A stretch of DNA of 64,000 nucleotides from Daedaleopsis sinensis (GCA_033807695.1 CM066309.1:1302001-1366000), one strand, 5' to 3'; shown: positions 35,174-46,818, numbered from the stretch's first letter. Program-made: numbers and translations. The notes: generated from the letters alone by a model not told the origin.

Positions 35174-36367
35174 TTACGCGCGGTTCCTCAGCCTCTCGCT
35201 CCTCCTCACGCCCTGCGCGCGCGGTGCTGGTGCTGGCGGTGGCGGGGCGCCGCGGGGCGCCTTGTTCCTCATCGGGATCTCCACGACGGGCACGAGCCGC
35301 ACGACTTTCCGCACCGGCAGCGGTATGGCCGGCTCCGTGTCTGTCCGCTGCACGACAGCCCCCCGCCTGGAGGGGCCAGCGCGCGCCTCGGGGGCAGGAC
35401 CGACGTCGACGCGCGGCGGGAGCAGCTTCCTGTCGATGTGGTAGTCGCACTCCGGCCCCAGCGACCCCTGCCGCACCCAGTTGCCGGCCTTGTCGCGGAA
35501 GACGCGCATGTCGACCTCGGGCGCCTTCGGCTGCCATGCGCGCAGGGCCGCGCCCCCGGAACCACTCCCGCTCCCGCTCCCCTCCTCCTGGATGGTCGAG
35601 AGGCCGGCGCGGATGGCAGCGCCTGCGTGGTCGGCTGTATAGGGACGCGAGCTCGGGCCTGGAGCATAATCGTACTCGTCTGGACCGGAAGGCTGGCGGA
35701 CGATCGGCATTTCGTTGGTGAACAGCGTTTGTTTGGTCGGGTTGCGGAGGTCGACAATGACGGTCGCCTCTGTCGAGCTGGCGACGCTCAGCGCGTCGTC
35801 GTCGCAGAACGGCGATGGCGCCCTCCCTGACGCGGGCGTACTATAGCGGTCCCGTTGGGCCTCCACGAGCTCCAGCAGGCGCAAGGCGTCGGGTCCGAGA
35901 CGCGCGCGGTCCATGGGACTCACTTGGCGAGAGCGCGACCCGTCGCGGAGGAAGGTGACGCGCTCCTCGACCCCGTCGTGGTCGTGCCACCAGTCGAAGC
36001 CCCCGCCGATGCGTGGCTCGCGGCGCAGCCCGCGCCCTCCCAGCTCCTTCTTCGGCGTGAGGACGACCGACCCGGGGTCGTATGGAGACAAACGGCTCGG
36101 GGTCTGCGGGCGCTCTTCTTCGTCTCCCATCAGGCTGTCGCCGTCGTCGTCGACGAGCGCGCTTGACGCGTTAGAGGGGGCGGGCGAGGCGTGGCGCTCC
36201 TGCTTCGCCGCTTCCGCTGCGATGAGGTCCTCGGAGTAGTGCCAGCGCAAGTGACGTCCTGCGCCTGTGGCTGACACCTCGACGGTGATGCGATGCGCAT
36301 CTGGGTAGTGCTGCTGGATGAGTTCGCGGATGGCCTGTTGCTCCATCTCTGCGCTGGTGTGATTCAT
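35174..36367 (-). CDS. Unknown protein with basic C-terminus, single exon
   Basis: 397 codons from the ATG at 36367 (a GTG further upstream extends the frame but is not used). The first 60 residues look folded (MEQQAIRELIQQHYPDAHRI). The middle is disordered with acidic and SP-rich patches and a DWWHDHDGVEERVTFLRDG segment. A Gly/Ser run (GSGSGSGSGG) precedes a conserved-looking block around DMRVFRDKAGNWVRQGSLG. The C-terminus is Pro/Ala-rich and ends in basic RRSERLRNRA, suggesting nuclear localisation. No known domain or enzymatic motif. The gene is credible from length and composition; its role is unknown. Confidence 0.68.
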   Translation of the reverse strand: MNHTSAEMEQQAIRELIQQHYPDAHRITVEVSATGAGRHLRWHYSEDLIAAEAAKQERHASPAPSNASSALVDDDGDSLMGDEEERPQTPSRLSPYDPGSVVLTPKKELGGRGLRREPRIGGGFDWWHDHDGVEERVTFLRDGSRSRQVSPMDRARLGPDALRLLELVEAQRDRYSTPASGRAPSPFCDDDALSVASSTEATVIVDLRNPTKQTLFTNEMPIVRQPSGPDEYDYAPGPSSRPYTADHAGAAIRAGLSTIQEEGSGSGSGSGGAALRAWQPKAPEVDMRVFRDKAGNWVRQGSLGPECDYHIDRKLLPPRVDVGPAPEARAGPSRRGAVVQRTDTEPAIPLPVRKVVRLVPVVEIPMRNKAPRGAPPPPAPAPRAQGVRRSERLRNRA

Positions 36368-38131
36368 TGCTATACGGACTGTTGAGAACACCACTCGTAT
36401 GATCGAAGTCTGAGCTCGGCGTACCGTGTCGTGGTTTCAGAGCTTGAGCTCGTCTGTGTCGTTTTCTGAGTTTGCGGTCGTGGAGGAGGGGGAGTGAGGT
36501 ATGTCCGGTCCTCAGTTCACGCTCACGCCTGCTAAAATACCCTTTCGGATAGTCGCTCTTTGTGCACATCCGCAGGTCGCTTTAGTCTGCGCTTTGTGGA
36601 GGTAGGCTTTGTTGCGGGCGAACACGCTTTGACCGCGCCTCTCGGATCGGTCTTTTACATCCAGCATGGGCGTCAAAGCCGCTGCCAAAACGGGCAACCA
36701 CGCCCCCGTCCTTTATTGTACCGCTCGGTGTCTCCGGCTTGGAGACCACACGAGGGCGCGGCAGGCACTGCATCATATACTCCGTAATGGAAAACATTAG
36801 GATGCTGATACGACATATAGGTGCTCCCCGGAACATCTGCCTCCGATGTTAGCGTTAGGCATCACGGGCGCTTCCTCAAACTAGGCTGAATGACTCGTCA
36901 AGGGAATTCGACCCACCGCCCGCGTGAACATGTGTTACAGGCGTCGTACCTGTCAGGGAGCTGTATCCTTCAAATGTCAGAGCGGTTTGTGCTGAGGTTG
37001 ACCGTGGCGAAAGCGGGCAGTGTTGTTGCATGGGAACAAGCAGGTCTAAGCTGCTGTCTCGGACCATTGCTATTGGCAGCGGGCCAGAGCGTCGCGATAT
37101 AAGATGGACGCTGTTTTGACGATTTTTCCCCCCCGAAATACTCTCCAGCACTCATGCAATCTCATGACTATCAGTGGCACACCCAGTCGCGCTCACGTCT
37201 GCCTACCGTTGACCTCTCTCTCGTCTGATCAGCAGATGCGCGAATGACGGGACGATCGGAATTGTTGGAGGTACTCAAGTGAAGTACATACACGCTCGAT
37301 TCAGGTGCGCTCCTCATTCTGCTCTTCCTTGAGCGTGAATCATGCGGAATCCACATACGACGCGTGCATGACATGGCCGGGAACCTGCCGGGTTCTTCTA
37401 CCTCTCTGTCTCTCGATAGTGGATTTTCATACGACTCAAATCTCTCGTCCTTTGCAAGTTTTGAGTCTGTGTTGCATCCATCGCGAGAACGTATCGTTCT
37501 AGCTCGCAGGTGAGTGTTATATTGAATGACGTATGAATGCGACTCTGCACCAGCGCAGAGTGCACTATCTAACTGCCATAGCCAAGAGCCCCCCGCGGGA
37601 GCTGCAGTATCCTCACCTCAATTCCTCGCTGCGGAGGCCTACCGCCGGTGTCGCGTGACTGGGGCTCGTTCTCAACAAGGCCATACCCCGCAAGCCACTC
37701 ATCGCAAGTCACCCCTCCACTGTGCGAAAATTGTCCATCGTGCCGCGCATAGAGGGTGTAGACGACAAACCCTGCCTCATAGGCATTGCAATAATTTCTG
37801 GCGGTGCGTTATTGCTCGAGATCGTCTCTCTCCGTCTACATCGTTTCGCCTATTGTGCCCTTCTGAGTCCTCACCTGGAGTGGGGTTCCACGTATCTCCA
37901 GACGACGACGACGCTGTGGATACAAAGGCCCATTGGCGTCGGAGTCTGGTCGCCTATGCAGAGTCCAGTCCCCGTGCTCGTCCCGGAAGGGTCCGCCAGC
38001 GATCAAGTATCTGGCGCCCGACATTTAAGGACCGTTCGTCTTCGGCTAGTCTTCCCTCCACCTCTCTACCACGCATTCGGTCTCCTACACCATCCTATTC
38101 TCATACACACCCGCGTTATATCTCTCTCACA
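36368..38131. other. Intergenic stretch
   Basis: Open frames are short and overlapping. The long frame entering 38132 from 37526 has a stop-free but compositionally random upstream part, which I regard as leader sequence. Confidence 0.4.
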
Positions 38132-38506
38132 ATGGCTACATATACCATCTCATACATGCACATTGCTGCAGCCCCCGCCCCGGTCCCTGCTCCGGCTCTC
38201 GCCCCCGCCCCGGCCCCGGCCCCGGCGCAGGCCCCCATCCCCGCTCCCGTGAATGACGAGAATACTCCCATCGCCACCGCTGGACAGGCCCCTGCCGGTC
38301 AAGCCGTCGCCGCCGCTCCCATCCTACTCATGCCAAATGCCAACCCCGCGCCAAGGCCAGCTCTTCGCACCATGAACGGTGTCGACCCCCTGGACATCAT
38401 CATCTCCCAAACTAAAGAGCCTGAAATGCCGGCGTTCCCCTTCACGACGCCTCCCTCAATGGAGCGTGCACAGATTGTGAAGTACGACCAGCTCGTGTGG
38501 ATGTGA
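38132..38506 (+). CDS. Small Ala/Pro-rich protein
   Basis: 124 codons from an ATG preceded by a CT-rich leader typical of basidiomycete transcripts. After MATYTISYMHIAA comes an alternating Ala-Pro tract of about 30 residues, then a less repetitive part (LRTMNGVDPLDIIISQTK, PPSMERAQIVKYDQLVWM). No signal peptide or membrane helix. No family recognised. The ordered C-terminal half argues that it is expressed, but evidence is limited to composition and context. Confidence 0.42.
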   Translation: MATYTISYMHIAAAPAPVPAPALAPAPAPAPAQAPIPAPVNDENTPIATAGQAPAGQAVAAAPILLMPNANPAPRPALRTMNGVDPLDIIISQTKEPEMPAFPFTTPPSMERAQIVKYDQLVWM

Positions 38507-40637
38507 ACATAGCACGGTCATGGTGAGCCCTTCCTCGTAGCCTACAGCCTCGTCTCGTGACACTGAATAGACCGTCGCCAGAACTCTGCATGGCAGCCCG
38601 CCGTTCGCACTGCCCTTCGTCACCCACTCTCATTGTCAATCACCTCCCGTAGTCGTAACCAGCCCGGAATATGTTATCGTTTACCATCATGTCGTCGTCG
38701 CTATCATGTATTGCCTCGTCTCCTCCCAGCTACCAAAGATGCTATGTTGTACCGTCTGTCTCCTCATTATCCACATCTGTCTCCTCATTCTCCACATCTG
38801 TCTCCTCATTCTCCACATCTGTCTCCTCATCATCCACACCTGTCTTCTCATTATCCACACACCCATGTACTCGCGCTCTCGTCATACTCAATCCTCATAT
38901 CTGCATTCACGTTGTGTGCGCGACTTTCTGACGCGTCTGTGTTGTTCGAGATGGACAATGCGACTTGAACCGTTGCAATATATACCCTGTGACGCGTCGA
39001 CGCGTTCGATGTCGCGTGCAAATTTCTAGCACATGTCATGTTCACTAGCGCGCTTGGCTTTACAGAGGACATAACTTCTGCGAGGACACAAGGGGAATAA
39101 CATTGCGCGAGCTATCTTGCGGTCATGTGCCAATGGACGAGCTGATCACACCTTTCGTACACTACTGTGTGTTGTACAGGTGACGCAGTAGAGTCGTCGG
39201 ACGCGATGGTTAAGGTGCGTAGATTATTCCCCATCCCCACATAAGGTATGGCGACCGTACTGAGACCAGACCTGTCACCTCAGTGACCTGTATCGGACTC
39301 GATGTGAAAGACTTGCCAGCCGCTAGTAGTGACTGCCCACTTCCACAATCACCTCAAAAGATGAGCGTACAAGGGTGCCTACAGTGGCCGGGTTGTGATA
39401 TTTCACGTTCAAGTCTGCGGCACCCATTCCGAGTCAATCTCACGCTCGTCGTGACATCCACTAGCACCACTTCAAGCCCGTAAACGTATGGACCAGCGAT
39501 TCACCGTGCTTCAACCATTTTCGATAGTCGCGAGCGACTGGGTGAGCTGACCGTGGCGCAGTGTTACGGTTATGTTGTCTAGGCTGGACTTCTGAGACAG
39601 AGCAAGTTCTTCGAGCTGCTGAGACTCCTATAACACCGTTGAAAACGATCAAAGTGCTTGACAGTGTTCACGTTCGACTGAAATGGACCTCAGCTTGTGT
39701 CGTAGTCAGCCTGAGTAGAGTCCTTTTTATGCTTGCCTGAATCGGAGAAAGGTTCACAGTAGTCAGCTCGTACCGACAACGTGGATTGCACGGGTCATTG
39801 ATTCTGACTTACCGTAAGGCTCTACAACTTGAATTGGATGGACCTTGATGGATTTTCGACCACAGCCCAGTCCCACTGTGAGACTAAGCATGCGCACTGA
39901 CATCGCGTATGCATTGATGATAGGATGAAACCCTAGAGCTCACCTCGAAGACCTTCAAAGATTACAAGGCGTCTTGAGCAGAGTCTCTACGAGACATCAT
40001 CAGGCGAAGTAATACATGTCGGTCTCACGAAATAAAGCACTGACCAAAGTTGGGAGCGAGGCTCCGAGTCAGCGGTCGGCACTCGTCGAGTGAGCAGTGA
40101 GAAAAGAACTGCTGCTAGTCTCGAGGATCAACTTCACCGGGTTGAGATCCTTAACCACTTAATAAAGTTTGACAGGTACATAACCCCAACAATTACTCTT
40201 GTGGTGAGCAATCAGACAGATGTTCACTGTTCGAACTTCGTGATCGTCAGGCGTTCAGCCTCGCGCTGATGTGAAGTGAACACATTACACGAGTGATTGC
40301 GGGATATGATCATGAACGAGGGTAAGAACGTGCCCAGGAGGGATTCTTCATACACGATGTAGCGAACGCACAACATTGCGGACACGGAGGCTAGTAAGAC
40401 AACAAGAATCACTAAGATGCGGCGATGCGGTGGACGAGCGATGTAGACTGTAGTGATGGGCGGTAAGAGAGAGTGACGGGGAAAGAGGGTGTCCTTGAAA
40501 GTTGAGTGTGGTGTGATCCGAACGCTTGGAGTGAGTGAGGGTTGATCGTTGATTGTGTAAATGGACGACGGACTGAACACTGAAAAGCAAGGAGGCGGGC
40601 GGCGACGGGAGGCGCAATGCTGATGCTACAAGTCGCT
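38507..40637. other. Gene-poor, lower-GC stretch
   Basis: Contains a 21-bp minisatellite at 38758-38862. A leftward frame at 40224-40580 has a hydrophobic run (ILVILVVLLASVSAMLC) but no ATG near its start and lies directly downstream of DCP1, so it may be 3'UTR. Nothing else is supported. Confidence 0.4.
38758..38862. repeat. 21-bp minisatellite, five units
   Basis: Five head-to-tail copies, units starting at 38758, 38779, 38800, 38821 and 38842, consensus GTCTCCTCATTCTCCACATC plus T. Units 2 and 3 are identical; the outer ones differ at a few bases. There are no spacers, so it is not CRISPR-like. Confidence 0.9.
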
Positions 40638-43298
40638 TCACGCAGCGCGCGACGAGTAATCTTGCCAGAGATTATCAACGAACTTCGCGTCGGTCTGCGT
40701 CGCACCGTCAGGTCAGGAGAGCGTACATCGCCTCAAAAAAGGGAGGACTCACATAGATGAGCGTGAGCAGCTCGCGGACGAAGTCGTTCTTCGCGATGCC
40801 CGCCTGCGCCGGGGCCGCCGCAGACATCGCAGCGAGGACCGCGTCCTTGGCCGCAGCGCCGTTCAACGCGCCTTCCTGTCCCTGTCCCTGGCCCTGGCCC
40901 TGTCCGTTCGCGGCCGCATTCTCTTTCTTCCCCAGCTTGGGAGCCTTGACAGCCTGAGTCTGAGCCTGGGGCTTCGCGGGGGTCGTCGCAGCCTGGGCAA
41001 CCGGGCCCGTGGCGGCCTGCAGGTACGCCGGCTGGCCCTGCGTCTGCGTCGGGAGGTCCCAGCCCCGCTCGATCTCCGCCTGCTCGCGCTCCTTGTCCTT
41101 CTCGCGCTCCTTGCGGGTAGTCTTCTTGCCCTTCTCCTTCCGCTCCTTCTTCTCCTTCAGGCGCGAGGAGAACACGGCGGGGTCACTCAGCGCGCGCGTG
41201 TCCGCGAAGTCGAGCTCGACCACGTCGTCCTGCTCGAACGAGCGCTCGTCGAGCGGCGCGCGCGGGTACGGCCACAGGTCGGAGTTGGCCTCGAACGGGA
41301 CGAGCTGGCGTTGGCGTGGGGCAGAGCTCGCTGCGGGGGCAGGGGTATTAGTGCCGGTGCCGGTGCCGTTGACCTTGCCGTTCGCGTTGGGAGTCTGCGT
41401 GCGCTGCAGGAACTGGGGCGGAGATGTGGGCTGGAGGCGCATACCGCCAGGAGGCGGGCGGGGTGTAACATCGCCCGCCACCCGTCGTGTACCGTTCGTC
41501 TTTCCGGCGCTTTCGACTTCGGATACCGTAGATGGACCCTGAGTTACGGCGAAGGTGGGGATCGATCGCCCATTGGATGCAGCTCGTACGCCGTTCGACT
41601 TCGGGTATTCGCCCTCAGAGATCAAGTCCTCTTCGCTGTACTCGTTGTCGCCCTCGTAGCGGTGCTGCGCGGACCGCCGGGAGCCGGCAGAGCTTGGCGC
41701 CGCCGATGACGCACGAGAATCCGGGGCGAGTCCCATCAAAGAGTGGAGGACGTCCTGGTTGAGAATCTGCGGCAAAGCACTGGAAGTGGGCTTAGGAGAG
41801 ACGATCACAATCTGCTCGGGTTGGGAAGGCAGTGGCTGAGATGGATATTGGGCGGGCACGACGGAGGACGGGCCTGGCTGCGCGGCGGAGGATCGGCTTG
41901 GCTGCGCGGCGGAGGCGAACATCATATCCAGCAAAGAATGTCCAGTGGGGAGAAGGTCTGCGCTCGACGCGGGTGGTGGTTGAGACAGCATTACAGATTG
42001 CTGGTTCGTGGCTGGGGTTCCACCCAACGCGGCCAACAGATCGTGCACTGTCTTTGATGATGATCCGGATATCGACAAAGCAGGTGTTGGAGGGGTGATT
42101 GTAGGGGCTGAAGTAGACGATGGGACAAGCTTCGCGAACAGTTTGTCAAGCTCACTCCCTGGCCCATTGGCCGCGGGTGGGCCTGAAGGCACAGAGTGGC
42201 TAACTGCGATCCCATCGGGGGGAGCCGTTTGCGCACCAATCACTTCGAGTCAAGTTCAGCGGCATTGCACGAGTATAGAGAGGCATCACCACTCCTTACC
42301 TTGAGGGTCTTGTACAGATGCCCGGCTGGGGGGGCGAAGATGCTGAGTAGGTGGAGGTCGACCGGGATAGTACCGGAACTCCTCTGGATACGGAATTCCT
42401 TGCTTGATGTAAGTGTGTAGTCTGTAGGGCCGTGAGCGAACAACTCGAAAGAGTCGAAGGGCGACGCGATGATACACCGAGGCGGTGAGCAGTACTGTAA
42501 ATTATGTCTGCGAAACATCGTGGAACATGATGTTTGTTCGAGCTGCAGAAACTCAAGGAACGATTCCACGTCCTGCACATTTACACCCCGAGAGTGCGAT
42601 GGTGACAACGCAAATAGCAAGAGTCAGAGGCGTACCTCATCATGACCTCCTTCATCCCTTCGCGAGAATCTGTTTGAGACATCCAAAGTCCAACAGTGTT
42701 AAACCTTCCCCTCTTCTCTTTGTCTTTATCCTTGTCGCGGAGCTCAGGAGCCATTCTCCTAGTAAGCTCAGCGTGGAAGGCCTCGCGAGACTGTTCAGGG
42801 ATGGGATACGGCAAGCCCATATCGAGGCGCGTCTGCGTGTAGTCGGGATAGAATCGATACATGAGGTAGCCCTGCTTGATGTCCATGTCATCTTCCGGAT
42901 AGATCGAGCGTACGTAGTCCTCGGCGCCCATGCGATTCAGAATGTAGAAGCCGTACGTGGGATACGTAGACCTGCAGGCTGCTTTGAGCCTCCGAGGGCG
43001 AAAAATTGTCGTAGGAGACGTACTTCTCGAAGATGAACATGCTGCCCTCGTATCCATGTTTCTGCCACTTCTGCCCGTCGAAGTGGTAGAGACATACGTA
43101 GCTGAACTGGTCGCATATGGATGTGATGGATGGCTCCCGTCGCAGGAGAACCTTCATGTTGCTCTGGTAGACGGCAGGGGGGAGGCCATGCTGGGGTTGC
43201 GCGGGTGCGGCGGGTGTGTGTGATCTCTGGTGAGGTGGAGGTGTCGAAAACTGCGCGCGCTGTACGTTGGAGGTTGAGCGGTGTCGTCGAGGAGGCAT
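40638..43298 (-). CDS. DCP1: mRNA-decapping enzyme subunit Dcp1
   Basis: Five exons (43024-43298, 42636-42971, 42300-42421, 40753-42242, 40638-40694) give 759 aa. Dcp1 activates the Dcp2 decapping nuclease in cytoplasmic P-bodies. The EVH1-like Dcp1 domain spans about residues 46-215: LLRREPSITSICDQFSYV, YEGSMFIFEKSTYPTYGFYI, LNRMGAEDYV and DMDIKQGYLMYRFYPDY, then the helix EGMKEVMMRLHTYIKQG, which crosses intron 2. A long disordered Pro/Ser region with a Lys/Glu-rich coil (KEKKERKEKGKKTTRKERE) and a GQGQGQGQ tract follows, ending in a short C-terminal helix (FVRELLTLIYTDAKFVDNLW) like the Dcp1 oligomerisation segment. Intron 2 is 214 nt and can be read as two short introns around a 95-nt cassette. 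The start codon faces PRP3 across 255 bp. Confidence 0.94.
42478..42572 (-). other. Candidate frame-breaking cassette exon inside DCP1 intron 2
   Basis: Bounded by acceptor ATGTGCAG and donor GTGTAT, it would split the 214-nt intron into normal introns of 63 and 56 nt. Its 95 nt are not a multiple of three. Inclusion shifts the next exon so that it meets TGA as the first codon after the following junction, upstream of two remaining exons. Use of this exon is inferred, not shown. Confidence 0.4.
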
Positions 43299-43553
43299 GG
43301 TCACGGTGGTCGAGAGTGGATTCTGCGAGATTCAAGTTACACGTTCAGTAGTATGTGGCCCGCGCTAAGCGCTTCCCAATTCTAGACAATTACTTTTTGG
43401 ACAATAAGTCGTGGGATAACTTATAAGTAAAGAGCTTGAGCCTAATTGAAATTCGCGCTCCGACCTTACACTCGTTGCTTGCTCTCTTAGAGTCTCACTT
43501 GCAATTGAGTCTTGGGGTATCCCCGCGTCCACCGTCCAGACCCTACACCTACA
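43299..43553. promoter_or_regulatory. Bidirectional promoter of DCP1 and PRP3
   Basis: 255 bp separate the two divergent start codons. The region is AT-richer than its flanks, and no TATA box was recognised on either side. Confidence 0.55.
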
Positions 43554-45858
43554 ATGAGCGACAAAAAGCGCGCCTGGGAGGGCAGCGGAGACACCAACGC
43601 CGCTAAGAAAGCAAGAAGGCACGTTTATCTGGCTTGTATCCCGACTTATAGTCTGACGACGTCTTCATTGCAGCGATGCTGTGAGTGCCATTTCTCTGTC
43701 TCGTGAAGGTCAATATGCTTCTTACCATGTCCTGAACTTGCGCTACAACCTTCTTGTTCCCGCTCAGACTTCTTCCAATGCACCGTCTTCAGGATCAGTG
43801 GTACGTCGTTCTCGTTCGTTCGCTTTCGAGTCAATCGTCATGCTTAACGCGTTGGTCATAGCTGTCTGGGGACGCCCTCATCGCTCAGAAGAGAGCTGAG
43901 ATCAACGCCAAGCTGGCAGCTATGAAGAAGAAATCCCTCGGGGCGTTGTCTGATGCTTCAACGCCCGCTGGAAGTTCAGCCTCCTCATCGGCAGCAGCAA
44001 CACCTTCACTCCCCAGCACGGATGACGTGGCGCGCAGGATCGCAGAGACTAAGAAGCGTCTCGCAGATACCCAGAGCAAACTGGCAGTGAAGGACAACCC
44101 CTACATGGTGCGTCGTCATGTATACTCTCATCTCTCCCAGTCCATTTACGCGTACGCGCCACCAAGTCTGCGCTGCAAGGCAGGGGGAAGAAGGCCCCAG
44201 CCACCCCCGAGCCCCTTCAGCAAGGTGCCGGGCTCAAGATGGCCGCCCATCCCATCCTCCTCGACGACACCCCGACGCTGCCGCAGTCCAAGAAAGACCG
44301 GTACAAGCCAATGCAGCCCAAGTTCGCGTCCATCAAGGCGAACACCCGGAATGTAGCCACGCCTCCCCCAGCACCGACGCCCACCATACCCATGGAGGTC
44401 CAGGCGAATCCGTACGCGTCGGCGGCGACCGCTCCTAGCGAGAGCGGCTTCGACGGTGCCCCGAAGGAGCGCGTTGGGCGCCAGTTCCGTTTCAACCCGA
44501 AAGGGAAGTACGTGCAAATCGCTAATCAAGTGCGACAAGAGGCGCAATTGGAGCAGCTCAAGCAGCGGATCGCTGAGAGCGCTAAGAAAGCCGGTCTCGA
44601 CTCCGAGTTTGAGACGCTCGAGAAGAACATCCGGGTACGCAGTCCCTCCTCTCCCATTTCGTGTCTTGCGTCTTGTGTTACTGACTGCCCCTCACAGAGA
44701 GACCCCCCGCCTGCATCGGAATGGTGGGACGCTGCCCTATTGCCAAACAAGGCGTACGAGGACCTGGAGCGGGGTATCGCTAGCATGAACATCCGGAACG
44801 AGACCTCGCCGATCACCATGTACATCCAGCACCCCATCCCTATCCCTGCGCCTGGGGATAAGGACGAAGTGACGATGAAGCCGCTGAAGCTGACGAAGAA
44901 GGCAATCTGTCCTCTGATCTCATATCGTGTCTCCTACTTACGCCGTCCGCGATAACAGGAGCAAAAGAAGGTCAGAAAGCAAAGACGGCAGGCCGAGCTC
45001 CAAGACAAGCGCGATCGTATCCGGATGGGTCTCATCCCCCCAGACCCGCCCAAAGGTTGGCCACTGTTCTCAGCAGTGTGGCACTAGCAGCTCACGACAG
45101 TCCACAGTCCGCCTGGCGAACCTGATGAAGGTGCTGACGTCCGACGCGGTGCAAGACCCGACGCGTGTCGAGGCGCGCGTGAGGCGCGAGGTCGCGATCC
45201 GGAAGCACCAGCACGAGAAGATGAACGCGGAGCGCAAGCTCACGGATGACCAGCGTCGGGAGAAGATCGAGACGAAGAAGATGGAGGAGGAGAAGAAGGG
45301 CATCTACGGCGCGGTGTTCAAGTACGTCTATCCCCCTCTACTCTACTCTACTCTGCTCTTACGTCGCAACGGACGCGCAGGGTCAAGACGCTCGCGGACC
45401 CGGCCCACCGCTTCAAGGTGCGCAAGAACGCGGAGCAGATGAGCCTCAGCGGCGTGTGCATCTTCAACCCTTCGTTCAGCATGATCTACGTCGAGGGCGC
45501 GCCGAAGTTCATCCGGCAGTACAAGCGCCTGATGCTCCACCGCATCGCGTGGACGGAGGCCGCGCGCGAGCGCGGCACCGAGGACGTCGAGCTCCAGGAC
45601 GACGAGGACGCGGAGGGCGGCAAGGGCAAGGGCAAGGCCCGCGCGCCGAGCGTCGAGGGGGAGCATGGGCAGGCGTCGCTCGAGGACAACAAGTGCTGGT
45701 TAGTCTGGGAGGGGATGCTGCGCGACCGCTCGTTCAACAACTTCAAGCCGAAGAGCTGTCCGACTGATGGGCTCGCGAAGGAGGCGCTGGGGCTGAAGCT
45801 GGCTGGGTACTGGGACCAGGCGAAGAATTGGAAGCCGGAGGAGGAGGAGCTCTTCTAG
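43554..45858 (+). CDS. PRP3: U4/U6 snRNP splicing factor Prp3
   Basis: Exons 43554-43622, 43768-43800, 43862-44107, 44167-44634, 44698-44901, 44959-45055, 45108-45321 and 45381-45858 give 602 aa. Prp3 stabilises the U4/U6 duplex in the tri-snRNP. A charged N-terminus (KRAEINAKLAAMKKK) is followed by the PRP3 domain (VGRQFRFNPKGKYVQIANQV; EWWDAALL; LTKKEQKKVRKQRRQAELQ; PPDPPKVRLANLMKVLTSDA; VQDPTRVEARVRRE) and the DUF1115-type C-terminal domain (FNPSFSMIYVEGAPKFIRQY; CWLVWEGMLRDRSFNNFK). The exon 5/6 intron (44902-44958) starts with GC, not GT; the family sequence LTKK-EQKK leaves no alternative. The first intron is either 145 nt, or two introns around a 7-nt microexon at 43674-43680 with another GC donor. 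Confidence 0.95.
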
Positions 45859-46151
45859 CTAGTCTTGCGCCCTCGTTTGGGACGCGACATCGATTCACTT
45901 GGTGGAATATGTTTTGACGTGTATTGCAGAGCTGTCTGGATTCTAATGCATGCTCACCGGCATCGATGATACGTGCTGTCTGGTGTTCACTGGCTGGTTA
46001 CAAAAGCGGATAGCCTGTCTTGCGTACACAGCAGGAGGAGGGAGCAAGCATTATGAACTAGTAGTATGATATCTCATATGACAGGTACTAGAGATGTATA
46101 TCAGAACACACGAGCATTGAGAGCATGTATTCCGACAACCCACTCACGAGC
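45859..46151. other. Convergent intergenic gap
   Basis: 293 bp between the stop codons of PRP3 and the leftward gene at 46152. Nothing recognised. Confidence 0.5.
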
Positions 46152-46818
46152 TCATGACGACCGGGACCTGACCTCTCTGCGCGCAGCATCGAGCTCCTTC
46201 AGCCATTCCACGTCCCTCGCGACCTTCTCCTCCCTCGCCCTCTGGCGCCGCTTGTTCAGATGCGACCAGTCCTCGCCCACCCCGACCTCCGTCCCAAACA
46301 CCGCCTCCTTAACTGGGGGAGGCACCTCCTCAGCGGGCGCCTTGAGCTGCCACCTCCACAACTCCGTGTGCGTCGAGACGGGCCCCGACTTGCGCTTGCC
46401 CTTCTTCAAGTTCGCCTGCATCGCCGCCTGCAGCTTTTCGAGCTCCTCCTCGGAGTGCACCTCCTTCTGGTGCACCTTCTCGACTTCGCCAGTCTGCTGC
46501 AGGTGCGGGAGGACCACCTTCTTCAGATACCTGGCGGTGCCACGGATCGCACAGTCACAGTGAGTGGCGATGAACGCGCTGGGGCATGGCAGAGATGGCG
46601 TACCTCATAGAGGGGATGGGGGGCGTGTTAGATCCAGCCTCAGCAGCTGCTGTGGACGTCGACGCCAGCTGCTCTTGCTCCTGCGTCGTGAGCTTGTAGA
46701 GGTCCTGGACGGTGATCGGGCCGTTCTTCGCGACAAGCTCGAGGACGAGGCTGCGCGCCTGCGGGTTGGCTTGTCTGGTTACGAGGTGTTTGAGAGAGTG
46801 AGGGAGGACGCGTCGCAT
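46152..46818 (-). CDS. Unknown protein, probably mitochondrial
   Basis: Two exons (46604-46818, 46152-46530) with a 73-nt intron give 197 aa. The start MRRVLPHSLKHLVTRQ is basic and acid-free, like a mitochondrial targeting sequence. A compact helical block (SLVLELVAKNGPITVQDLYK) and MRYLKKVVLPHLQQ follow, then a long Glu/Lys-rich helix, a Trp-containing segment (TELWRWQLKAPAEE) and a charged C-terminal helix (NKRRQRAREEKVARDVEWL). The composition and its position head-to-head with MRPL16, 148 bp away, make a mitochondrial-ribosome-associated role plausible. I cannot assign it to a named family. Confidence 0.72.

Noticed and set aside
37526..38131. Upstream extension of the small Ala/Pro-rich protein
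   Set aside because: The frame is open but reads through a CT-rich leader with random composition; the ATG at 38132 has better context.
38758..38862. Regular repeats resembling a short CRISPR array
   Set aside because: Units are directly adjacent with no spacers and the host is eukaryotic; it is a minisatellite.
42296..42580. Continuous coding reading through DCP1 intron 2 (DVESFLEFLQLEQ and similar)
   Set aside because: It does not keep phase with the preceding exon, while skipping the interval restores the conserved MMRLHTYIKQG helix; kept only as a possible cassette exon.
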